Position numbers and translations under genes: made by a program. Of a stretch of 64,000 nt of DNA, positions 9,405 through 17,621 are shown piece after piece. The stretch's first letter is position 1. Every line of letters begins with the position of its first letter. The notes below the pieces were generated by a model. It saw only the letters and a program-made list of their open reading frames with translations, did no database searches and was not told where the DNA came from. Source of the DNA: Mucilaginibacter sp. PAMB04168 (GTDB lineage Bacteria > Bacteroidota > Bacteroidia > Sphingobacteriales > Sphingobacteriaceae); contig NZ_CP155079.2 of the NCBI RefSeq assembly GCF_039634365.2, positions 3,906,001 to 3,970,000 on the forward strand, written 5' to 3'.

Positions 9405-9683
9405 TTACTTCTTATCTGAATGCCCTAAACTTTTTTCAGGGGCCACTACATCACGTACCAATTGTTTTAATTCTTTAATCTCCGGAAAACGGTCTTCAAG
9501 TTTACGGTTAAAGATCTCCTGATCGTTGACACGAATCACGTAACTGCCGCTCACCTCGCTCGGCTGCAATAACACGCCGTGCACATCATCAGTAAATGTG
9601 GTGAGCAGTTCTTGCGACATGTAGGCCGCCCGTAGCATCCAGCCGCACTTGGGGCAATATTCTATACTGATAGTCGGCTTCAT
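9405..9683 (-). CDS. SelT/SelW/SelH (Rdx) family protein
   Basis: A 92-residue thioredoxin-like protein starting with a beta strand and the redox motif CPKCGW at about residues 10-15, the CxxC form of the selenoprotein W CxxU motif. The rest fits the short Rdx fold, with GSYVIRVNDQEIFNRK as the middle strand-loop-strand and the helical FPEIKELKQLVRD. Function in bacteria is not defined; a thiol-redox role is assumed. The start overlaps the stop of hslR (9680-9683), so it is co-translated with it. Confidence 0.8.
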   Translation of the reverse strand: MKPTISIEYCPKCGWMLRAAYMSQELLTTFTDDVHGVLLQPSEVSGSYVIRVNDQEIFNRKLEDRFPEIKELKQLVRDVVAPEKSLGHSDKK

Positions 9684-10102
9684 TCGCTGTCCTCTTCGTC
9701 AGGTTTGGCAGGGGTAAAATAGCCGCCTTGCAAATCATCAATCTCACGGCGGTCGCGTTTGGTCGGTCGGCCTGCACCGCGGTCACGGCTTAGTACAGGT
9801 GCATGGAACATAGATTTAAAAGCCGTAGTTTGCTCAACGGGCGTAATATCATCATAAAACATTACAGCAGTTTTGGCATCAGTCCTGCTTTCCAGCAAAC
9901 CCGTTACTTTCACCACTTTGCGTTCTAGCCCTTTAGATACATGGTATATCTCCCCTACCTTAACCTCGTGCGAGGGTTTGATATTGGTGCCATTTAATTT
10001 TACACGGCCAGCTTTACAGGCATCAGAGGCCAGCGTACGTGTTTTAAACAGGCGAATGGACCACAGGTATTTATCTATACGGAGCTTTTCTTTTTCAGGC
10101 AT
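9680..10102 (-). CDS. hslR: S4-domain RNA-binding heat-shock protein Hsp15
   Basis: A 140-residue protein with an N-terminal S4 RNA-binding domain (LRIDKYLWSIRLFKTRTLASDACKAGRV within the first 35 residues, NGTNIKPSHEVKVGE next) and a basic tail (GRPTKRDRREIDD). This is the Hsp15/HslR layout: the E. coli protein recognises free 50S subunits carrying stalled nascent chains. Followed by a 4-bp overlap with the SelW-like gene and preceded 34 bp upstream by a small membrane protein on the same strand. Confidence 0.85.
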   Translation of the reverse strand: MPEKEKLRIDKYLWSIRLFKTRTLASDACKAGRVKLNGTNIKPSHEVKVGEIYHVSKGLERKVVKVTGLLESRTDAKTAVMFYDDITPVEQTTAFKSMFHAPVLSRDRGAGRPTKRDRREIDDLQGGYFTPAKPDEEDSE

Positions 10103-10136
10103 AGTACAAATTTAACACTATCTGCTTAAAATTGAT

Positions 10137-10586
10137 TTAACGAACAGATAGTTTACCTTTTACCAACGCGCTAATGATACCCGCTAAAAAAACAAGCAGA
10201 CTTAAAACAAACACAACAATTGCAAACCACATTAACGTTTGCTCATAAAAAATAGGCGACTTCCGCATAAAAGAATAATAGCGCCTGGGCCCGGCATAGT
10301 TGAATGTGCCGGCATAAAGCGCTGTAAATATGAATAGAACACTCAGTAGAACATGGCTTAACGCTATAAAACGGTTTACCGGTTTATTATAGCTGTCAAA
10401 CAGTTCATATATAATACCATACCCAATTAACACCATTGCTGGTATACCAGACCACCACCACCAAGTTATAATGTAGTAAGTATCATTCATACTGATAACG
10501 AATTGCCAGGAAGAACTTAGCCAACCGAAAAATATAACAATTACCGCGGTTAAAATAAAAATGTATTGGGCTTTGACGTACTGCAT
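10137..10586 (-). CDS. Hypothetical four-helix membrane protein
   Basis: A 149-residue protein with four predicted membrane helices (IFILTAVIVIFFGWL, WSGIPAMVLIGYGIIYEL, VLLSVLFIFTALYAG and FAIVVFVLSLLVFLAGII) and a striking WWWWSG run near residue 42. I do not recognise the family. It lies 34 bp upstream of hslR on the same strand and could be in its transcript. Confidence 0.6.
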   Translation of the reverse strand: MQYVKAQYIFILTAVIVIFFGWLSSSWQFVISMNDTYYIITWWWWSGIPAMVLIGYGIIYELFDSYNKPVNRFIALSHVLLSVLFIFTALYAGTFNYAGPRRYYSFMRKSPIFYEQTLMWFAIVVFVLSLLVFLAGIISALVKGKLSVR

Positions 10587-10686
10587 TGCTGAGTAATGTA
10601 AGGTAGGGATAGTGCTTATTCGCGTGTTGATGATACAAGCGTTCCTAATATGCCTAAAATTCCCTTAATTTGCGAAAACTTTAATC

Positions 10687-11505
10687 ATGCCCGCTACTTT
10701 AAAAAAAATGATCGAGGATGCCTGGGAAGACCGGGGATTACTCAATATGAATGAATATGTCAATGCGGTTGAAACCGTTATTGAGCGCCTTGATAAGGGC
10801 GAAATGCGTGTTGCCGAATTAATCACTAACCGCTGGCACGTAAACGACTGGGTTAAAAAAGCTGTTATCCTGTACTTCCCTATCATGCAAATGGAGGAGA
10901 TAAAGGTAGGTCCGTTTGTGTTTCATGATAAAATGAAGCTAAAAACCGATTACAAGAAAACCGGCGTGCGTGTGGTGCCTCATGGTATTGCCCGTTATGG
11001 CGCTTACCTGGCCAAAGGCGTAATCATGATGCCATCATACGTAAACATAGGCGCCTATGTAGATGAAGGTACCATGGTAGATACCTGGGCAACAGTAGGT
11101 TCATGTGCACAAATTGGCAAGCATTGCCACCTGAGCGGTGGTGTAGGCATTGGTGGTGTACTGGAGCCAGTACAAGCGGCACCGGTAATTATTGAAGATA
11201 ACTGCTTTATTGGTTCACGCGCTATTGTAGTAGAGGGCGTACATGTAGAACGCGAAGCCGTTTTAGGCGCCAACGTAGTATTAACTGCTTCTACTAAGAT
11301 TATAGATGTTACCGGCGAAAAACCAGTTGAGTATAAAGGCCGCGTACCTGCCCGCTCGGTAGTTATTCCTGGCTCTTACACTAAAAAGTTCCCTGCCGGT
11401 GAATACCAGGTTCCTTGTGCTTTAATTATTGGCAAACGCAAAGAATCAACCGATAAAAAGACTTCATTAAACGATGCATTACGTGATAACAACGTAGCTG
11501 TATAA
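10687..11505 (+). CDS. dapD: Tetrahydrodipicolinate N-succinyltransferase
   Basis: A 272-residue enzyme of the lysine and meso-diaminopimelate pathway that transfers succinyl from succinyl-CoA to tetrahydrodipicolinate. Helical N-terminal domain to about residue 95, then a left-handed beta-helix of hexapeptide repeats with the conserved MPSYVNIGAYVDEGTMVDTW and GGVGIGGVLEPVQA segments, and a C-terminal cap with VVIPGSY. Length matches E. coli DapD. It stands alone with a degenerate TTAATTTG box just upstream. The product feeds peptidoglycan cross-linking, in step with the cell-wall genes elsewhere in the window. Confidence 0.96.
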   Translation: MPATLKKMIEDAWEDRGLLNMNEYVNAVETVIERLDKGEMRVAELITNRWHVNDWVKKAVILYFPIMQMEEIKVGPFVFHDKMKLKTDYKKTGVRVVPHGIARYGAYLAKGVIMMPSYVNIGAYVDEGTMVDTWATVGSCAQIGKHCHLSGGVGIGGVLEPVQAAPVIIEDNCFIGSRAIVVEGVHVEREAVLGANVVLTASTKIIDVTGEKPVEYKGRVPARSVVIPGSYTKKFPAGEYQVPCALIIGKRKESTDKKTSLNDALRDNNVAV

Positions 11506-11520
11506 TTAATCTTATTTCCT

Positions 11521-11604
11521 CATTGCGGGGAATGAAGCAATCGCTGCGGGGGGACATTTCTATTGTTCGTATCCAGCTCAGAGATTGCTTTGTTCCTCGC
11601 AATG
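11521..11604. repeat. Long-stem palindromic intergenic repeat
   Basis: The 22 bases at 11521-11542 (starting CATTGCGGGGAA) pair with those at 11583-11604 (ending CCTCGCAATG) with only three differences, around a 40-nt loop. It lies between dapD and the glycosyltransferase and would make a spurious N-terminal extension if read as coding. The form (CATTGCGAGGAA plus AAGCAATC) is a widespread Bacteroidota intergenic repeat type in my experience. Confidence 0.75.
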
Positions 11605-11627
11605 CCGTTTTAACTTATAACCAATCT

Positions 11628-12755
11628 ATGAACATCGGCTACGATGCCAAGCGAGCTTTTTTAAATAATACCGGCCTGGGTAATTACAGCAGGTGGTTGA
11701 TCAAAGCTATGGCAACGTATTATCCTGATAACAGTTATTGGTTATACACGCCTAAAATAAAAGATAATCGGCATTTAGGCTCGTTACAAAGTTTGCTTAA
11801 CACCAAATGCGTTGAGCCGGATAACAAATTTCTTTCTTCTTGGTGGCGCACAAAGGGTATAGTTAAAAATCTGAAAAGCGATGAGATTCAGTTATACCAT
11901 GGGTTAAGTCATGAACTGCCTCTTGGCATTCAGCAAAGTGGCGTAAAAAGCGTGCTAACTGTGCACGATCTGATCTTTCTGCGCTTTCCGCATTATTACG
12001 GCTGGATAAACCGCACCATTTACAAAGTAAAAATTAAATACGCTTGTAAAGCGGCTAACCGTATAGTTGCCATTAGCCAAAAGACCAAAAACGACCTGAT
12101 TGAATTACTCGGAGTCGATGCAGCTAAGATTGAGGTAGTATATCAAAACTGCGACCGGGCCTTTTCGCTACGTCAAAACGATAATTACAAAACCACCGTG
12201 CAAAAAAAATACAAGTTGCCTAAAAGGTTTCTGCTAACGGTTGGGACAATTGAGGAGCGTAAAAACCTGCTGCTGCTTGTCAAGTCGCTGCAATACACGC
12301 GGGGAAACATTCCTTTAGTTGTGGTTGGCAAGCCTACGCCTTATCTTGATCAAGTAAAAGCTTTTATAGAACAGCATCAGCTGGGCAATCGCGTAACTTT
12401 TTTGCATGAGGTGAGCTTTGATGAGCTGCCGGCTATATACCAGCTGGCAACCATATTTATTTACCCCTCACGCTACGAAGGGTTTGGCATACCTGTACTC
12501 GAAGCCTTGCACTCAGGTACACCTGTTATTGCTGCAACCGGCTCCTGCCTGGAAGAGGCTGGCGGCCCGGATAGCGTTTATGTTGATCCCGACAACGAGC
12601 ACGACCTGGCTAAGAAGATAAACCGTGTTTGGAACATGCCCGCGCTGAGGCAAAACATGGCTTTGAAAGGCTTCGAATATTGTCATAACTTTGACGATGA
12701 AAAACTTGCCGGCCAATTAATGGCCCTGTACCAAAACACACTTACACATGCTTAG
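11628..12755 (+). CDS. Family 4-like glycosyltransferase
   Basis: A 375-residue GT-B enzyme. The N-terminal domain starts MNIGYDAKRAFLNNTGLGNYSR; the C-terminal nucleotide-sugar domain shows VGTIEERKNL, the YPSRYEGFGIPVLEAL motif with the E-x7-E-type glutamates, and GTPVIAATGSCLEEAGG. It likely builds cell-surface polysaccharide; acceptor and sugar cannot be told. I start it at the ATG at 11628 because 35 codons upstream in the same frame fall inside the palindromic repeat. Its stop overlaps the start of the next gene by 8 bp. Confidence 0.88.
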   Translation: MNIGYDAKRAFLNNTGLGNYSRWLIKAMATYYPDNSYWLYTPKIKDNRHLGSLQSLLNTKCVEPDNKFLSSWWRTKGIVKNLKSDEIQLYHGLSHELPLGIQQSGVKSVLTVHDLIFLRFPHYYGWINRTIYKVKIKYACKAANRIVAISQKTKNDLIELLGVDAAKIEVVYQNCDRAFSLRQNDNYKTTVQKKYKLPKRFLLTVGTIEERKNLLLLVKSLQYTRGNIPLVVVGKPTPYLDQVKAFIEQHQLGNRVTFLHEVSFDELPAIYQLATIFIYPSRYEGFGIPVLEALHSGTPVIAATGSCLEEAGGPDSVYVDPDNEHDLAKKINRVWNMPALRQNMALKGFEYCHNFDDEKLAGQLMALYQNTLTHA

Positions 12756-13314
12756 AGACGAGGTAAAAAAGGCTTTTGACGTTGTACAGCAAGGAGGTAT
12801 TATTTTGTACCCTACCGATACTATTTGGGGTTTAGGGTGCGATGCTACCAATACCGAAGCCATAGAGAAGATATATAAACTAAAGCAGCGTGCTCAAGAA
12901 AAAAGCATGATTGTTTTGCTGGATACGGAGAACAAGCTGGAAAGCTATATACGTGAGGTACCGGCCATTGCTTATGATTTAATTGAGTTTGCAGAAAACC
13001 CGTTAACACTGGTTATGCCCGGCGCTAAAAATCTCCCACCGGCTCTTATTGCCGAGGACGGCAGCATTGGTGTGCGTGTCAGTAAACACCCCTTTTGCCA
13101 GCAACTTATACAACGCCTGCGCAAACCGCTGGTATCAACCTCTGCTAATATAAGCGGACAGCCATCGCCACAAAACTTTCAGCAAATATCGCCGGAAATT
13201 ATTGATGGTGTGGATTATGTAGTTGATATCGACCAGCACGACCTTTCGGCCAAAAAGCCGTCTACCATCATGCGTTTGGATCCAAGCGGAAAGTTTGAAT
13301 TTATCAGACGTTAA
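12748..13314 (+). CDS. tsaC: L-threonylcarbamoyladenylate synthase (YrdC/Sua5 family)
   Basis: A 188-residue YrdC-domain protein with YPTDTIWGLGCDA near residue 22, KQRAQEKSMIVLL, PLTLVMPG and the STSANISGQP motif that contributes to the nucleotide-binding cleft. It makes threonylcarbamoyl-AMP from threonine, bicarbonate and ATP for the t6A modification of ANN-decoding tRNAs. It lacks the Sua5 C-terminal domain, so it is TsaC-like; the closely related YciO type cannot be fully excluded. Overlaps the glycosyltransferase by 8 bp. Confidence 0.87.
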   Translation: MLRDEVKKAFDVVQQGGIILYPTDTIWGLGCDATNTEAIEKIYKLKQRAQEKSMIVLLDTENKLESYIREVPAIAYDLIEFAENPLTLVMPGAKNLPPALIAEDGSIGVRVSKHPFCQQLIQRLRKPLVSTSANISGQPSPQNFQQISPEIIDGVDYVVDIDQHDLSAKKPSTIMRLDPSGKFEFIRR

Positions 13315-14001
13315 GTTTAATACCTGTATCATACCTTAAATTTTTTAAAGAACTTTTACGGGTATGCCTATTAATAACTAAGTTGTGTGTAAAACCATAC
13401 CTGTCAGGGAAACATTTATTGCCAAGCTGCTGGCCAATTAGGATGAATCCAACGTTGCCGAACTTTTAACAACAATGACGAAATAGCAATCATCAATTAT
13501 TACAGAGAAACAGTCACCAAACTAATTCTTATTTTCAATTTAGTAAGGCAAAATAAGTAAACAAAATGGGCTGGCTTCGTTATTAGCAACTGTCTATCAA
13601 CGTTATAGCAGAAAACTGATAGAAGTGTATAAAAAACAGGCCGTTGTTTTTTAAAAAACACACATTTTATATACGCCCATCAGCAAATTTTGCAATTGTT
13701 AAGAAATGATAAATTTTTGTGCAAAAAAGGTGCTTTAACATCGTTTTAAAAGATGTTGTTACACTCTACCTAAGTACTTAGGTAACGAAATAGCTAGTTT
13801 TTCTAATCCCCGCCATAAATTAAAAGCTTAATTTTAACTGTCAGAAAGCACTATTTGCTTTACAATAGCTTATAAAACGGCCGAAGCATATTGTTTGGCT
13901 TATATATTGTAAATGCATGTTAACTGCTTACTTCAATTATTACAAACCTTTGTAAGACCAAGGAGTTAGGCAGCCATTAAACATAAGACTTATATATAGC
14001 G
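13315..14001. other. 687-bp gene-free region with palindrome and possible coding remnant
   Basis: AT-rich stretch with no convincing gene. Frame 13382-13486 reads as a short protein-like fragment (KTIPVRETFIAKLLAN, stop, DESNVAELLTTMTK, stop) that may be a decayed gene end. A perfect 18-bp palindrome lies at 13767-13784. The last 200 bp probably hold the promoter of the response regulator, but no exact TAnnTTTG box is evident. Confidence 0.5.
13767..13784. promoter_or_regulatory. Perfect 18-bp palindrome, candidate operator
   Basis: TACCTAAGTACTTAGGTA reads the same on both strands. Its 7-bp arms are identical to those of the palindrome in front of padR (spacer 4 bp here, 5 bp there). It lies 217 bp upstream of the response regulator gene. 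Binding by the same regulator is inference. Confidence 0.5.
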
Positions 14002-14364
14002 ATGAATAGGATATTGGCGGTAGACGATGATCAGGATATTTTGGAAGTACTTCAGTTGATACTTGAAGATTCTGGCTATCAGGTTAACACCCTCTCTGAC
14101 GGTCACCTACTTTTTGAAAAATTAAATGAGGAACTGCCTGACCTCATTTTGATGGATATTATGCTGAACGGCCTTGATGGCAGAGATCTTTGCAAGAATG
14201 TTAAGCTGAATATGAGAACGCACGATATTCCGGTGATCATGATATCAGCCAGTCATAATGTGTCTGACGTTCTGAAGCAGGAATGTGCTCCAGATGATTT
14301 CTTGGCTAAACCGTTTGACATCAATACACTACTCATTAAAATACAGCGCCAACTGGCTGCTTAA
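14002..14364 (+). CDS. Stand-alone response regulator receiver protein
   Basis: A 120-residue CheY-like receiver with no output domain: acidic pocket D8-D9, phospho-acceptor D52 in LILMDIMLNGLDG, the Thr/Ser position S82 in VIMISAS, and K103 in FLAKPFD. It therefore has all residues for phosphorylation and must act through protein-protein contact, for example in a phosphorelay. No kinase is adjacent, so the partner is unknown. Long upstream region with a perfect palindrome. Confidence 0.9.
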   Translation: MNRILAVDDDQDILEVLQLILEDSGYQVNTLSDGHLLFEKLNEELPDLILMDIMLNGLDGRDLCKNVKLNMRTHDIPVIMISASHNVSDVLKQECAPDDFLAKPFDINTLLIKIQRQLAA

Positions 14365-14412
14365 CTCTAAAAGCCTTAACAAGCTGTTTCGGATACTTTA
14401 AATTTAATGTGC

Positions 14413-14449
14413 TGTAGGTAAACGCTTTGTTCCAGAAACTTTACCTACA
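14413..14449. promoter_or_regulatory. 10-bp stem hairpin between response regulator and TPR gene
   Basis: TGTAGGTAAA at 14413-14422 pairs perfectly with TTTACCTACA at 14440-14449 around a 17-nt loop. No T run follows, so it is either a weak terminator or a regulatory site. Confidence 0.45.
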
Positions 14450-14549
14450 TATACCATCTAATCTTTACTTTCGTTAAAAATATGCTATCCGGTTTGTGAA
14501 AACATGCTACGGATTGCATTTTTGCATTTGCTTTTGTTAAACGCTTTCT

Positions 14550-17500
14550 ATGATTAAACTCAAACCTATTGCCGCGTGTGCATTGCTGTTGGGCACGCTT
14601 ACTGTAAAGGCCCAGCAAAACGCCTCGTTTCAAATATACCGCACTTACCATACCGCTACTACGCTGCTTAACAATGGTCAATATGTAGCCGCAGCCGAAC
14701 AGTTTCGTCTAATCGAACAATCGCGCCTTAAGGCTGCCAATCAGCCTCAGTTTGAATCTGAACTTTCGTTGCTGAAGGAAAACGCACAATACTATGAAGC
14801 GCTTTGCGCGCTCGAACTCAATAATGATGATGCAGAAAGCATGTTTATGCGTTTCATTAAAGAGCACCCCGAAAATCCCTTAGCTAAACTGGCTTTTTAT
14901 CAGATTGGTAAGTCATACGCCAAACAACACAAGTATGGCGATGCACTGCTATGGTTCAATAAAATTGATGGCAGCGAGTTAAGTGGCCGCGAATATGTTG
15001 AATACAAGTTTCGCAAAGGTTACGCATATTTCGAGCTGGCCGATTACCCAAACGCCCAACAGCAGTTTAGTGATATTAAGGATAAGAAATCGCAGTTCTC
15101 TGAAGATGCCACTTACTATTACGCCTACATTGCTTATTTGAACAAAGATTACCATGTAGCACTGGCCAGTTTTGAGAAACTTAAAAATTCAAAAAAGTAC
15201 GAGAATAGCTATCCGTATTACATTACCGCAGTTTATTTTTTAGACAAGCGGTATGATGACGTCATCAATTACGCCATCCCTATTTTAAACAGCACACAAC
15301 AACAGCACGAAACAGATATGCTGCGTATTGTGGGCGCCTCTTATTTTGCCAAAGCCGATTATGCAAACGCCGTAAAATATTACAGCCGTTTCCAGGAACG
15401 CGACTTAGGCAAAACACAAAACACGCAAGACAGCTACCAGATTGGCTATGCGTATTACAAAACAGGCAACAATGCTAAGGCTACAAAGGAACTGGAGAAA
15501 CTGATTGATAAAAACGACGTTTACAGCCAAAGTGGTAATTACACTCTGGGCAGTATCTTTTTAAAGCTTAACAACAAACAAGCCGCCCGCAACGCATTCC
15601 AGGTTGCATCCAAGCTCGATTTTGACAAGCAGTTGCAAGAAGATGCCCTTTTTGAATATGCAAAGCTATCATACGAACTGGACTTTAACAACCAGGCTTT
15701 AGAGGCAACACGCCTGTACCTGCGCAATTATCCGCGTTCAAAACGTTTAGACGAAGTTAAAACGTTATTGGGCGAAGCGTTGCTCAATTCTAAAAATTAT
15801 AAGGAGGCTGTTGAGATACTCGAACCCGTAGTTGCAACTAACCCCGGCGCTGCGGAAGCTTATCAAAAAGTGACTTATTACCGCGGCTTGGAATTTTACA
15901 ATGAGCGTGCTTTTGAGAATGCCATAGGCATCTTCTTACGGTCTTTAAAACATCCGCGCGATGAGAAAATTACGGCGCTAACTACCTACTGGCTTGCCGA
16001 ATCAATGTACGAGGTACGAAAGTATGGCGAATCTGTTGAGCAGTTTGAGGACTTTTTAGCTAACCCGGAAGCCAAGCAATCCGGGGTATATAACTACGCC
16101 AATTACGGTTTAGGCTACGCTGCTTTTGGCGATGAGCAATATAAAAAAGCGGCTACCTATTTTGAACGCTTTTTAGCAGGCGAGCCAAAGGATAAAAATA
16201 CGATCAACGATGCTACAGCACGTATTGCCGACAGCTATTTTGTATTAAAGAGCTACAGCACAGCGTTGAACTACTATGATCGTTTGAGGAGCAGTGGCAG
16301 TCAAAGTCAGGACTATGCGCTGTTTCAACGCGGTATGATACAAGGCCTGCAATCGGCACCCGACGCAAAAATTAGCACCATGAATGATGTGCTGACGCGT
16401 TACCCGAATTCTGACTTCGCAGATGATGCCGCCTTCGAGATAGCTTATACCTACTTCCTGAAAAATGAGGGTGATAAAGCTAAGGCCGATTTGCAATCAA
16501 TGATACAAAAGTATCCAAACAGCAGCTATGTACCACGCGCGTTGGTTACGATGGGGTTAATTGATTACAACGCCAACCAGGACGATTTGGCTGTAGAGTC
16601 ATTTAAAAAAGTGGTACAAACCTACCCTTCTGCGCCAGAGGCTAAACAAGCGCTTAAGCAGATCGAAAAAATTTACACCGATAAGGGCGATGCACAAACC
16701 TTTATTAACTATGCCGGCACTACCCCGATTGGTAATTACAGCGCTGCTGAGCAGGAAAGCATTATGGCTACTGCCGCCAACAATTTGTATTTAAAAGGCG
16801 ACTGGGCAGGTACCGTTGCTGCCGTAGGTGCTTATTACGATAAAGCCAAACGCCCTATTTACGATAAACAAATGCGCTTTATAAGGGCGCAAAGCTTAGT
16901 GAACTTAAACCGCCCGGATGAAGCAGTGGCCGATTACAATGTTATTTTGAACGATTGGACCAGCGCATACACTGAAAAATCGCTCATTAGCATGGCTAAG
17001 CTTTATATGGCGCAAAAGAAATATAACGAGGCGGTTGTATTCCTTAAACGTTTAGAAACCAATTCTGAATATAAAGCCGACTATACTTTTGCTATTAATA
17101 ACCTGCTGCTGTGCTATGCACACATGGAAATGGCCGATGATGCCCTGCATTATGTTCAACTCGTTCGCGAAAACGAAAAATCATCCGAAGAGGATAAGTT
17201 TAAAACCGGATTGTACGCCGGCTTAGCTCACTTGGATAAAGGCGACACTACAGCCGCTGTAAAAGAGTTTAATTATACGGTTAACAATACCAAAACTGTA
17301 GCAGCTGCCGAAGCGAAATACAACGTTGCTTTAATTGAATATAAAAAGCGTAACTACAAAGCCTCGTTAAACACCTGCTTCGATTTAACCAAAAAATTAT
17401 CCAATTACGACTACTGGCTAACCAAGGCTTACATTCTGATTGCTGACAACTACGCCGCATTAAAAGACACCTTCCAGGCTAAAGCTACCCTGCAAAGTGT

Positions 17501-17621
17501 AATTGAGAATTATAAGGGCGATGATGATATACTGCCTAAAGCTAAAGAGAAATTGCAAAAACTGAATGAGGCTACCGGCACCGCACCCGCCACCGGTACC
17601 GACCCCAACAAACAGGATTAA
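14550..17621 (+). CDS. Large periplasmic tetratricopeptide-repeat protein
   Basis: A 1023-residue protein with a Sec signal peptide (MIKLKPIAACALLLGTLTVKAQQ) and tandem TPR-like repeats over almost its whole length, many of the YbgF/BamD outer-membrane-lipoprotein type (patterns such as LAKLAFYQIGKSYAKQHKYGDALLWF and YPNSSYVPRALVTMGLIDYN). No lipobox, so it is soluble periplasmic or outer-membrane associated. It begins a run of six genes with an outer-membrane barrel, HU/SPOR protein, ExbB, ExbD and a TonB-like protein; its last base is the first base of the barrel gene. Likely a scaffold for that machine; precise role unknown. Confidence 0.85.
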   Translation: MIKLKPIAACALLLGTLTVKAQQNASFQIYRTYHTATTLLNNGQYVAAAEQFRLIEQSRLKAANQPQFESELSLLKENAQYYEALCALELNNDDAESMFMRFIKEHPENPLAKLAFYQIGKSYAKQHKYGDALLWFNKIDGSELSGREYVEYKFRKGYAYFELADYPNAQQQFSDIKDKKSQFSEDATYYYAYIAYLNKDYHVALASFEKLKNSKKYENSYPYYITAVYFLDKRYDDVINYAIPILNSTQQQHETDMLRIVGASYFAKADYANAVKYYSRFQERDLGKTQNTQDSYQIGYAYYKTGNNAKATKELEKLIDKNDVYSQSGNYTLGSIFLKLNNKQAARNAFQVASKLDFDKQLQEDALFEYAKLSYELDFNNQALEATRLYLRNYPRSKRLDEVKTLLGEALLNSKNYKEAVEILEPVVATNPGAAEAYQKVTYYRGLEFYNERAFENAIGIFLRSLKHPRDEKITALTTYWLAESMYEVRKYGESVEQFEDFLANPEAKQSGVYNYANYGLGYAAFGDEQYKKAATYFERFLAGEPKDKNTINDATARIADSYFVLKSYSTALNYYDRLRSSGSQSQDYALFQRGMIQGLQSAPDAKISTMNDVLTRYPNSDFADDAAFEIAYTYFLKNEGDKAKADLQSMIQKYPNSSYVPRALVTMGLIDYNANQDDLAVESFKKVVQTYPSAPEAKQALKQIEKIYTDKGDAQTFINYAGTTPIGNYSAAEQESIMATAANNLYLKGDWAGTVAAVGAYYDKAKRPIYDKQMRFIRAQSLVNLNRPDEAVADYNVILNDWTSAYTEKSLISMAKLYMAQKKYNEAVVFLKRLETNSEYKADYTFAINNLLLCYAHMEMADDALHYVQLVRENEKSSEEDKFKTGLYAGLAHLDKGDTTAAVKEFNYTVNNTKTVAAAEAKYNVALIEYKKRNYKASLNTCFDLTKKLSNYDYWLTKAYILIADNYAALKDTFQAKATLQSVIENYKGDDDILPKAKEKLQKLNEATGTAPATGTDPNKQD

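Noticed and set aside
11523..11627. N-terminal extension of the glycosyltransferase
   Set aside because: It is the palindromic repeat read in frame; family members start at the ATG at 11628.
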